Source of the DNA: an uncultured Opitutales bacterium
GTDB lineage: Bacteria; Verrucomicrobiota; Verrucomicrobiia; Opitutales; Oceanipulchritudinaceae
Assembly: GCA_913056355.1 (NCBI GenBank)
Contig: CAJXMX010000004.1
Span: forward strand, 1-40,498
Length of the DNA: 40,498 nt
Reading direction: 5' to 3'
Shown: positions 32,297-39,544 of the stretch, piece after piece
Numbering within the stretch: the first letter of the stretch is position 1
How the letters are laid out: the number at the start of each line of letters is the position of its first letter
Program-made: the position numbers and the translations under genes
The notes under the pieces: model-generated
The model's input: the letters and a program-made list of their open reading frames with translations, nothing else
Told to the model about the DNA's origin: nothing
Database searches by the model: none

Positions 32297-33682
32297 ATGA
32301 ACCATATGACACGCAGAGAAATGCTCAGGGCCATGGGCCTGATCTCGGCCGGCGGCCTGGTCCGGGCCAAAGCCGTTGGCAGCATTCCCGTTAATGAGAT
32401 TCACGATAATCCGGAGCCGCCCCTGAAATTCGAGGGAAAGACGGTTACGGCGATTACCTTGGGCGCCGGTAACCGGGGCAATGTCTACGGCAACTACGCG
32501 CTCAAGAATCCCGGCCAGCTCCGGATTGTCGGTGTGGCTGAGCCGATTCCGTACCGGAACCAGCGCTACGCGGAGAAGCATTCCATTACGGATGCCAACC
32601 GCTTCACGACCTGGGAACAGGTCTTCGAACGCCCCAAGTTCGCGGACGCCATTATCATTACCACGCCCGACCACCTGCACTACGGACCGGCCATGAAGGC
32701 CCTGGCAATGGGGTATGACCTCCTGCTCGAAAAGCCGATCGCCCAGAGCTGGGAGGAGTGCCGGGACATCCTGGACCAGGCCAACCGCTACAGCCGCATC
32801 GTGGCGGTGTGCCACGTCCTCCGCTACGCCCCGTATTACCGGAAAGTCAAGGAGGTGCTGGAAGCGGATACCCTGGGAACATTAACCAGCATCTCCCACA
32901 TGGAACCCATCCAGCACGAGCACATGGCCCACAGCTATGTTCGGGGGATCTGGCGGCGTGAGGAGGACGGGGTGCCCATTCTGCTGGCCAAGTCCTGTCA
33001 CGACCTGGACATTCTCCGCTGGTGGCTGGACCGTCCCTGCCGCTACGTAACTTCCTTTGGCTCCCTGACCTGGTTCAAGGAAGAGAACGCCCCGGACGGC
33101 AGCCCTGCAAGGTGCGCGGACGGTTGTCCGATCGAGGCTTCCTGCCCCTATTCGGCCCTCCGGATCTACCTCCGGGAGCACAAGCATCTCGGTCACCTGG
33201 ATGTTCCCGGACGGGGCGACCCGCGCCGGGACGAGGTTATTTTGCAACGCCTCCGCGAAGGACCTTATGGCCGCTGCGTTTACCGGTGCGACAATACCGT
33301 GAACGACCATCAGGTGGTCTCGATGGAGTTTGCGGATGGCATTACGGCCAATTTCAACATGGAGGCCTTCACCAGCTATGCGGGCCGGCGGACCCGGATC
33401 ATGGGAACCATGGGTGACCTTGTCGGCGACGAGGATGAGCTCTACATCGCCGACTTCCGGACCGGCACCATCGACAAGTGGGTGACCCGCGATAACGTCT
33501 CCATCCAGTCCGGCCACGGGGGCGGGGACTGGGGACTGGCCCGCAGCTTCGTCGAGGCGGTCTCCCATCAGGACAAGAACCTTCTCAGCTCCACCCTGGA
33601 AGCCTCCATGGAAAGCCACCTGATGGGCTTCCTGGCCGAGAAGAGCCGGCACCAGCGGACCGTGGAACGGGTGCAGCTCTAA
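32297..33682 (+). CDS. Gfo/Idh/MocA-family oxidoreductase with Tat-like leader
   Basis: A 462-residue protein. ATG 32297 is chosen, with ATG 32306 as an alternative; an in-frame start at 32249 would read through the terminator. The N-terminus has a twin-arginine motif, 'TRREMLR', then a hydrophobic stretch ending 'RAKA', suggesting Tat export of a folded, cofactor-loaded enzyme. The Rossmann segment is 'VTAITLGAGNRGNVYG', the family motif is 'LLEKPIAQSWEEC', and the substrate-domain signature is 'SCHDLDILRWWLDRP'. A cysteine cluster 'RCADGCPIEASCPYSA' plus a later 'CVYRC' could bind a metal; similar clusters occur in part of this family. The reaction is an NAD(P)-linked oxidation or reduction of a sugar or cyclitol; the substrate is unknown. 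Confidence 0.9.
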   Translation: MNHMTRREMLRAMGLISAGGLVRAKAVGSIPVNEIHDNPEPPLKFEGKTVTAITLGAGNRGNVYGNYALKNPGQLRIVGVAEPIPYRNQRYAEKHSITDANRFTTWEQVFERPKFADAIIITTPDHLHYGPAMKALAMGYDLLLEKPIAQSWEECRDILDQANRYSRIVAVCHVLRYAPYYRKVKEVLEADTLGTLTSISHMEPIQHEHMAHSYVRGIWRREEDGVPILLAKSCHDLDILRWWLDRPCRYVTSFGSLTWFKEENAPDGSPARCADGCPIEASCPYSALRIYLREHKHLGHLDVPGRGDPRRDEVILQRLREGPYGRCVYRCDNTVNDHQVVSMEFADGITANFNMEAFTSYAGRRTRIMGTMGDLVGDEDELYIADFRTGTIDKWVTRDNVSIQSGHGGGDWGLARSFVEAVSHQDKNLLSSTLEASMESHLMGFLAEKSRHQRTVERVQL

Positions 33683-33711
33683 GCCCTTTTCCGGTTCAGT
33701 CCCCATTTGTC

Positions 33712-33724
33712 ATTGACAGTCAAT
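33712..33724. promoter_or_regulatory. Small palindrome before the AraC-type gene
   Basis: ATTGAC-A-GTCAAT is a perfect dyad of 6-bp arms ending 12 bases before the ATG at 33737. It could be an operator or overlap a -35 (TTGACA). The evidence is limited to its symmetry and position. Confidence 0.35.
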
Positions 33725-33736
33725 CCGCCATCGGTA

Positions 33737-34567
33737 ATGAGACTCAATCTCATGGAAGTGGTGAAGATTGAATGCCTGGAGGAAGGGCCTGGCAGGAGGC
33801 GGCCGGGAGACGGCGGGCTGGACCTGTTGCTGGTCCTGAAGGGGCGTGTGGATTGGATCATGCCGGAGTTGGGGCATCGGCGGCAGCTGGCTGGGGAGTG
33901 GAGCCTGCACACCTCGGCGAGGATGGAGTCCCGGATTGAATGCGGCCAGGTGGAAGGAATCCGGATCGGCGCTGAGTTGGGACCGATGGATCGGATGCAC
34001 CTGGAGGGGAGGGGCCTGCCGCCGCGGCTGGCCTGCCTGGCCTGTCCACAGCGGGACCCGGTTTTTCATGTCGGGGGCAGGGCCACCCTGGAGATGCGGC
34101 AGGTGGTATGCGAACTGGTGAAACCACCATCGGGAAGGCTGGGCAACCAGCTCATGCGGAAGGCCTGGGCCCTTGAACTGCTGGCCCGGGTCATGGAGAG
34201 CCCGGAACTGCAGGGGAAGCCGCCTTGTGGGGCCTGTCAGGCAGGCAAGGACCAGGAAGCCCTGCAGTCCGTGGCCCGGTATCTCGAGGAAAACTTTGGC
34301 GAGTCACATTCCATCCCGGGCCTGGCCCGGCGGCATTATATCAACGAATTCAAGTTGAAGAAAGGCTTCCGGGAGAATTTCGGGACGACTGTTTTCGCCT
34401 ATTTGCGGCAGGTGCGGATGCGGGAGGCGCACCGCTTACTGGCCCGGGACCGGGCCACGGTGATCGAGGCCGCGAATGCGGTGGGTTACACCAATCCCAG
34501 CCACTTCGCCCGGGCCTTCCGGAGCCAGCACGGGATTAATCCCGGTGAGCTGCTTCGGGAGGTGTAG
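33737..34567 (+). CDS. AraC-family regulator, PchR/YbtA-like
   Basis: A 277-residue protein from ATG 33737; TTG 33707 would extend it by ten residues across the palindrome and is less likely. The C-terminal 95 residues hold the two helix-turn-helix units. The segment 'INEFKLKKGFRENFGTTVFA' with 'LRQVRMREAHRLL' and 'AANAVGYTNPSHFARAFR' is characteristic of PchR-type regulators of siderophore uptake. The N-terminal half would bind a ferric-siderophore-like ligand. It converges on a PepSY membrane protein gene (32-bp overlap of the 3' ends), which is followed by a TonB receptor. The three genes form an iron-uptake unit in which this protein probably activates the receptor promoter near 37760-37800. 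Confidence 0.9.
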   Translation: MRLNLMEVVKIECLEEGPGRRRPGDGGLDLLLVLKGRVDWIMPELGHRRQLAGEWSLHTSARMESRIECGQVEGIRIGAELGPMDRMHLEGRGLPPRLACLACPQRDPVFHVGGRATLEMRQVVCELVKPPSGRLGNQLMRKAWALELLARVMESPELQGKPPCGACQAGKDQEALQSVARYLEENFGESHSIPGLARRHYINEFKLKKGFRENFGTTVFAYLRQVRMREAHRLLARDRATVIEAANAVGYTNPSHFARAFRSQHGINPGELLREV

Positions 34568-35717
34568 TGGCTCGATCGCGACCCACGGCTTTGCTGCCGG
34601 GGACGAGTCTCCTCCAGGCGAGGGCGAACCCGGTGTAGACCAGGACCAGGGCGGCTGCCGAGGCCAGGGAGGCGAGGATCTTGCCGTTCAGGCCGAAAGC
34701 CTCACCGGTATGGAGAAAGCGGATCCAGACCCGGGCCCGGATGCCGCGGCTGCGGTCAGAAAAGGAAACCGACTGTAGTTCCTCACCCGATACAGGATCA
34801 AGGTGCAGCATGACCCGGCCCGCCGTGGCGAAGGGGGCCGGCTCGAAGACCGTCACGTCCAGCGGCGCGGCCTGTTCCCCGGGAAAATTGAAGAGGATGG
34901 CCTCCCAGTCCGGATGACCGGCCTTGACCCTGGCCAGGACCTGGTCCGGCTCCAGCAAGAGTGTCGGGGCATTATGCTTGGGCAGTTCGGGCGGCCGGAC
35001 CATCATCATGCGGAAGTCGCGGTACTTCGGGGGCTCCTCACCGGAGAGGTAAAAGACCAGCCGGTGGGCCCAGTCGAAGGAAATGACCACCCCGGTGCCG
35101 ATGACTATCAGCAGGACCGGGAGGGACCAGAACCCGAAGACATTATGCCAATTGAAATCCCTGGCCTTGGAGCGACGGGTGCGGACAAACCAGAGCGAAC
35201 GCCGCAGGACAGCCCGGCTCCAGCGGCGGGGAAACCACAGGTAGAGGCCGGTCAGGCAGAGACCGAGGAATGCGAGGTTGCTGATTCCCGTCACCAGGCG
35301 CCCGGCACCCCGGTTGTGATCACCGGCCCCGAGCCAGCGATGCCAGTCCTCGAGCGTGTGCAGGATGTCGTGGGCCTTCCCGGACTGCGGCTCGCTGATC
35401 CTTCCGGAGTAGGGATTGACATAGAGGCTTTCCGACCTTCCGGCCATGAACCGGTAGGCCTTGCCGGGATCGCGGGAAAGGTGAACCGCTGTCGGATGGA
35501 AAGCCGGCCTTTCCGCTTTGAGGATCTCCCGCAGTTCGGCCAGTTGATAGGGACTTTGACCTTCCTTGTAGCTGCTGGCCGCGGCCTCACGATCAACCCA
35601 ATCCAGGATCTCTTGCTCGAAGGCGATGGCGATACCGGTGGCCGACATGACGGCGATCACGATACCGGTGGCCAACCCGAAGCAGAGATGTATCCAGAAA
35701 ATGATACGACGGAACAT
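34536..35717 (-). CDS. PepSY-associated transmembrane protein (iron uptake type)
   Basis: A 393-residue membrane protein. It opens with 'RRIIFWIHLCFGLATGIVIA', the N-terminal helix typical of PepSY_TM proteins, followed by a periplasmic PepSY-like region (about 50-110) and conserved 'HTLEDWHRWLG'. Further helices lie at about 145-165, 195-220 and 355-375. Such proteins are commonly encoded beside siderophore TonB receptors, and several act in ferric-siderophore reduction or iron release at the inner membrane. Here it starts 10 bp after the stop codon of the TonB receptor gene on the same strand, so they form one operon. Its 3' end overlaps the AraC-type gene by 32 bp tail-to-tail. Confidence 0.9.
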   Translation of the reverse strand: MFRRIIFWIHLCFGLATGIVIAVMSATGIAIAFEQEILDWVDREAAASSYKEGQSPYQLAELREILKAERPAFHPTAVHLSRDPGKAYRFMAGRSESLYVNPYSGRISEPQSGKAHDILHTLEDWHRWLGAGDHNRGAGRLVTGISNLAFLGLCLTGLYLWFPRRWSRAVLRRSLWFVRTRRSKARDFNWHNVFGFWSLPVLLIVIGTGVVISFDWAHRLVFYLSGEEPPKYRDFRMMMVRPPELPKHNAPTLLLEPDQVLARVKAGHPDWEAILFNFPGEQAAPLDVTVFEPAPFATAGRVMLHLDPVSGEELQSVSFSDRSRGIRARVWIRFLHTGEAFGLNGKILASLASAAALVLVYTGFALAWRRLVPGSKAVGRDRATTPPEAAHRD

Positions 35718-35727
35718 GGATCAGGCC

Positions 35728-37734
35728 CTAGAAATCGCAGGAAAGGCTGACACGGACATCGCGGCCCGGAGCCGGAAGGCCTGCGACCCGCTGCAACTGG
35801 GAGTTGTACCCGGAGGTCGTCTGGTCGACATAGGCCTTGTCGAAGAGGTTGTTCACGGTGAGGTTCAGGGTCAGGTAATCCAGCGGATTCCAGCCCAGTT
35901 GCAGACCATGCACTACATAGCCGGCCTTGGCCGGGATTCCATCCGGAACGTCATCGAATCTCTCGGCGATCTGCACCGTCCAGGCCATGGAGATCGGCAA
36001 GCTGGGCAACTGATAGGCCAGGGATCCCGCCCACATGCGTCCATAAGAGGTGCCAAGGCCGGTACTGTTGTCATTCAGGGCCTGCCCATTCAGTTCCGGA
36101 TTGGATTCGCTGACGGCAGCGCTGGCAGTGAAGTCCCCCAAGGCCAGGAGCGCGGTCAGGTCGTAACCCTCGACCACCAACTCCCCGCCATTGCCCCGGT
36201 AGTCCTGGTCGTCAAGGCTGCTGTTGACGATCACATCGTCTATTTCCTGCCGGTAAACCGTTGCCTCGAGGTGCAGCGGACCGGTCCTCCAGGAAATTCC
36301 CAGCTCCGCATTGGTGGCGATTTCCGGGTCAATTTCGTCAGCGTTGGTGATGGTGCCTTCATTGGCGGTGATGGCGTCGATGACCGTTGGACCGCGGAAT
36401 GCCAGACCGTAGGAGGCGTTCAGGTGCAGGTCCCCGGTCAAGGCATAAGACAAGCCGGCGAAGGGGCTGATCCCGTCGTCCTGGTAGGACTTGCCGTCCT
36501 TGTCGGTGTAGTCGTAGTGGTCGAAGCGGGCTCCGAAGGCAGCCTCCAGGTCTTCACTGATCTGCCACTGGTCCTGGAGATAGACACCGAAAATATCGAG
36601 ATTCTCATCGGGAATGGTTTGGTAGACGAGCGTGCGGGCAAATCCGGTAACCGAACCCTTTCCAATGAAGCCTAGGGTATCTTCACGGTAGTCGATCCCA
36701 TAAGTGACGCTGTGGGCGTCCTCGCCATAGACGGCCCCATAGCGGAGATCAAAGCCGAGGCTGGCGTAATCCATTTCATACTGTTCCCGGCGGTCCACCC
36801 CGTTGTCCGTGTAGTAGGCCCTGGCCGACAATCCGCGACGGGAGTCGGCTGGCGACTGTTCGTAGCTGGCCACCAGGGTCTCGCGGCTGAAGACCATGTT
36901 CACCGGATCGTTGGGCGCGACGGGGTGGTTGAACCAGCCGGCAAAGTTCGGACGGTGCCGGAAGGTTCCCTCATCCTCGATCCATTCGTAGGAGAGCGAA
37001 AAAGCGTGTCCGCCTTCCGCTGTTTCCCCGGTTCCCTTGAGGAATGCCCGCTGCTGGGTGTGCCCGGTGTAGTCGACAACGTTTCCATCGCCGTCCGTGT
37101 AATCCCCGACATCGAACCAGCTGAAGGAACCAAGGACGGTCATGTGCTGGCCGATCCGGGTGTAGGGAGCCGTGGTCAGGCGGACACCATCCCCGTTGGA
37201 GAAATAACTGGCCTTGTTGAACCAGCCAGCCGGCTCATCGGGCCCGAGGAAATCCGTAGCATCCCTGGTCACAAAACGGATGGCTCCGGCCAGCGCTCCG
37301 GGACCTTGCAGGGCCCCGCCTGGACCCGGCTCCACCTCGATGTAGCGCAGCAGCGCGGGCTCGATGGTGAACTGCCCCTGGTGGTGGGAGAGATAGCCTC
37401 CCTGAGGAGCACCGTCGATGGAGATGTTCAGCAGCTTGTCCTCGATACCACGGACGTAGATTTTCTCCGCCCTTGGGTGTCCTCCACCCACCTGCACCGA
37501 GGGAGTCGTGCCAAAAATGTCCGTCAGGCTCACCGCCTGCAGTCGTGAAATGTTCTCCTCGGAAATCAGAACCACCTTCTGGGCCCCGAATGTATAGCTC
37601 TCCCCGGTGACGGTGAAGGGAGCCATCTCGATGACTGGCTCCTCCGTGTCATCCGTTGTCTGGGCCATAGCGGTTGTCCAGCAAAGGCCCGCCATCAGGC
37701 TGCAATAGTTCAATCGTTTCAAGTTCGGTCGCAT
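35728..37734 (-). CDS. TonB-dependent siderophore-type receptor
   Basis: A 669-residue outer-membrane receptor. ATG 37732-37734 is chosen because it starts a signal peptide (basic MRPNLKRL then a hydrophobic run to 'AMAQ'), while longer starts add a charged tail. The TonB box region is 'VIEMAPFTVTGE' (about 34-45), and the plug contains 'DIFGTTPSVQVGGG', 'KIYVRGIEDKLLNISIDGAP' and 'IEVEPGPGGALQGPGALAGA'. The barrel ends in 'DVRVSLSCDF' with the usual terminal Phe. Its smaller size, its plug and its PepSY and PchR-like neighbours distinguish it from the large receptor at 20827. The likely ligand is a ferric siderophore or similar iron/copper chelate; the exact compound is unknown. Confidence 0.93.
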   Translation of the reverse strand: MRPNLKRLNYCSLMAGLCWTTAMAQTTDDTEEPVIEMAPFTVTGESYTFGAQKVVLISEENISRLQAVSLTDIFGTTPSVQVGGGHPRAEKIYVRGIEDKLLNISIDGAPQGGYLSHHQGQFTIEPALLRYIEVEPGPGGALQGPGALAGAIRFVTRDATDFLGPDEPAGWFNKASYFSNGDGVRLTTAPYTRIGQHMTVLGSFSWFDVGDYTDGDGNVVDYTGHTQQRAFLKGTGETAEGGHAFSLSYEWIEDEGTFRHRPNFAGWFNHPVAPNDPVNMVFSRETLVASYEQSPADSRRGLSARAYYTDNGVDRREQYEMDYASLGFDLRYGAVYGEDAHSVTYGIDYREDTLGFIGKGSVTGFARTLVYQTIPDENLDIFGVYLQDQWQISEDLEAAFGARFDHYDYTDKDGKSYQDDGISPFAGLSYALTGDLHLNASYGLAFRGPTVIDAITANEGTITNADEIDPEIATNAELGISWRTGPLHLEATVYRQEIDDVIVNSSLDDQDYRGNGGELVVEGYDLTALLALGDFTASAAVSESNPELNGQALNDNSTGLGTSYGRMWAGSLAYQLPSLPISMAWTVQIAERFDDVPDGIPAKAGYVVHGLQLGWNPLDYLTLNLTVNNLFDKAYVDQTTSGYNSQLQRVAGLPAPGRDVRVSLSCDF

Positions 37735-37759
37735 GATGGCCCCACCATATCGGATTCCG

Positions 37760-37800
37760 GACCGCCTCGACCGCTCCGGGAAGGAGCATGACCGCTCCTT
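37760..37800 (-). promoter_or_regulatory. GACCGCTCC direct repeats and hairpin upstream of the siderophore receptor
   Basis: GACCGCCTC (37760-37768), GACCGCTCC (37769-37777) and GACCGCTCC (37790-37798) lie 26-66 bases upstream of the receptor start. The last two copies are exactly 21 bp apart, the spacing often used by AraC-family dimers, which makes the PchR-like protein at 33737 a good candidate. The right part is also a stem: AAGGAGC (37781-37787) and GCTCCTT (37794-37800) with a 6-base loop. Confidence 0.5.
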
Positions 37801-37804
37801 GCGG

Positions 37805-37816
37805 GATAAAGATACC
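37805..37816. promoter_or_regulatory. Possible Fur half-site
   Basis: GATAAA followed directly by GATACC resembles two tandem copies of the GATAAT hexamer of Fur boxes (5/6 and 4/6 matches). It lies in the divergent region between the siderophore receptor and the epimerase gene. The match is partial and could be chance. Confidence 0.3.
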
Positions 37817-37873
37817 AGTACCTCCCCCTGATTGGGTTGCCGAGGCGCCTGGATACCTCTAAAAGGTGGATCC

Positions 37874-39175
37874 ATGAATTGGAATGGATGGTCCCGGATT
37901 CACCTGCTTGGGCTTGTGCTGTTTCCCGTTGCACTGCACGGAATGGATGAAAGCCGGGACGGGATGGCGGTCGCCGCGGTCCTACAGGAGTGGAGACCGG
38001 CCGTCGAGCAGGAGCTGACCGGCAACATCCTGCCGTTCTGGAAAAAGATTGAGAAGCCGGGTGGGGGATACGTTGGGGGGATTCGGAATGACCTCACCGT
38101 GGTGGAGGATTCCCCGGTCAGCCTGCTGCTGGTGACCCGCCTCATGTGGGCCTATTCCCATGCGTACTTGGAAATTCATGACACCGACTATCTCGGAATG
38201 GCCAGCCGGGCATATCCGTACCTGAATGAACACTTCGGGGATGTTCAGCACGGCGGTTACTTCTGGATGCTGGATTCCGAAAGCAATCCGCTGAACCGGG
38301 ACAAATACGTCTACGGCCAGGCCTTCGCCATTTACGCGCTTTCCGAATACTACCGGGCCAGCGGGGACCGCACGGCCCTGGACCGGGCCATGGGGCTCTT
38401 TGCCCTGCTTGAGGAAAAGGCCTGGGAGCCGGACGGCGGGGGCTACTGGGAAGCCTTTTCCGAGGACTGGGGACCTTTGCAGGACCTGCGCCTGAGCAGC
38501 AAGGACTTCAACACTCCCTTCACCATGAACGCGCACCTGCATGTCCTGGAGGCCTATACCAATCTTTACAGGGCCTCGGGGGATGAGCAGGTCGGGGCGG
38601 CCACGCGCAAGGTCCTCCGGGTCATGCTGGATCATGTGGTGGTCCCCGACCGGAGCCACTTTGGTTTGTTCTTCGACGCCGACTGGAAGCGGCTCGACCG
38701 GATTGTCTCCCCGGGACATGACATCGAGGGAAGCTGGCTGATGTGGGAGACCGCGAACCTGCTGGGGGACCCCGCTTTGTTGGAGGAGGTCCGTGCCGTC
38801 TCGGTGGCCATGGCCCGGCATACCCTGACCCACGGCATCGGTCCCGGGGGACAGGTTCTTGAGGAGTTCGAGGAGGGACATCCGGCAAACCACGGCACCA
38901 GCTGGTGGTCCCAGGCGGAAGGGATGGTGGGGTTCCTCAATGCCTGGCAGATGACCGGGGATCCGGCATTCCTCAAGGCCTCGCATCGCGTATGGGAGTA
39001 CATCCAGTCCTCCATCGTGGACCACGAAGATGGCGAATGGTTTGCCGGTCGAGATGCCGATGGAAAAATCCTCTCCCGTGACAAGGTTGGGCCCTGGAAG
39101 GCCCCCTACCACAACACACGGGCCTGCCTGGAGGTTCTGGAGCGAACCGTGAAGATGCTCCCGGATTCGCCTTAG
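37874..39175 (+). CDS. Exported AGE-family (cellobiose 2-epimerase-like) epimerase
   Basis: A 434-residue protein; ATG 37874 follows GGTGGA by 3 bases and opens a signal peptide ('IHLLGLVLFPVALHG'). An earlier ATG at 37832 lacks this arrangement. The body is an (alpha/alpha)6 barrel of the N-acylglucosamine/cellobiose 2-epimerase family. It has 'GGYFWMLDSE', 'KYVYGQAFAIYALSEYY', 'SPGHDIEGSWLMWE' (H282), 'SWWSQAEGM' and 'GPWKAPYHNTRACLE' (H413), with the catalytic histidines in their expected motifs. Family members invert C2 of the reducing-end glucose or mannose of disaccharides. Known cellobiose 2-epimerases are mostly cytoplasmic, so the leader is unusual. The gene is divergent from the siderophore receptor and upstream of a cupin and GH51. 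Confidence 0.87.
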   Translation: MNWNGWSRIHLLGLVLFPVALHGMDESRDGMAVAAVLQEWRPAVEQELTGNILPFWKKIEKPGGGYVGGIRNDLTVVEDSPVSLLLVTRLMWAYSHAYLEIHDTDYLGMASRAYPYLNEHFGDVQHGGYFWMLDSESNPLNRDKYVYGQAFAIYALSEYYRASGDRTALDRAMGLFALLEEKAWEPDGGGYWEAFSEDWGPLQDLRLSSKDFNTPFTMNAHLHVLEAYTNLYRASGDEQVGAATRKVLRVMLDHVVVPDRSHFGLFFDADWKRLDRIVSPGHDIEGSWLMWETANLLGDPALLEEVRAVSVAMARHTLTHGIGPGGQVLEEFEEGHPANHGTSWWSQAEGMVGFLNAWQMTGDPAFLKASHRVWEYIQSSIVDHEDGEWFAGRDADGKILSRDKVGPWKAPYHNTRACLEVLERTVKMLPDSP

Positions 39176-39199
39176 GTCCGGATTTGTGTAAATTGTTCC

Positions 39200-39520
39200 A
39201 TGAAGCAACATACCCGCGCAGAAAACCTGGCCGACCTCATCGGGTACCAGGACGGAGCAGTGGTCAGCATGACCCTTGTCAAGGAAAGCTCGGGCTCGGT
39301 CACCTTGTTCGCCTTCGACGAGGACCAGGGCCTGAGCGAGCACAGCGCGCCTTACGATGCCATGGTCCATATTCTCGACGGCGAAGCGGAAATCACGGTC
39401 GGGGGAGAGGCCAGGACGCTTCGCAACGGGGGCATGCAAATCCTGCCGGCCAACATTCCCCACGCGGTCAAGGCCCACCAGCCCTTCAAGATGATGCTGG
39501 TCATGATCCGGGCTGACTGA
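39200..39520 (+). CDS. Small cupin-domain protein
   Basis: A 106-residue single-domain cupin with no signal peptide. Cupin motif 1 is 'LSEHSAPYDAMVHILDGEAE' (His and the later Glu as potential metal ligands) and motif 2 is 'LPANIPHAVKA' (His). Such small cupins bind metal ions or sugars and often serve as stress or sensing proteins; no reaction can be assigned. It starts 24 bp after the epimerase stop and may be co-transcribed with it. The 3' end faces the GH51 gene with a 24-bp gap. Confidence 0.88.
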   Translation: MKQHTRAENLADLIGYQDGAVVSMTLVKESSGSVTLFAFDEDQGLSEHSAPYDAMVHILDGEAEITVGGEARTLRNGGMQILPANIPHAVKAHQPFKMMLVMIRAD

Positions 39521-39544
39521 ATTACGCCCCGCCAAGCCAGTCCA

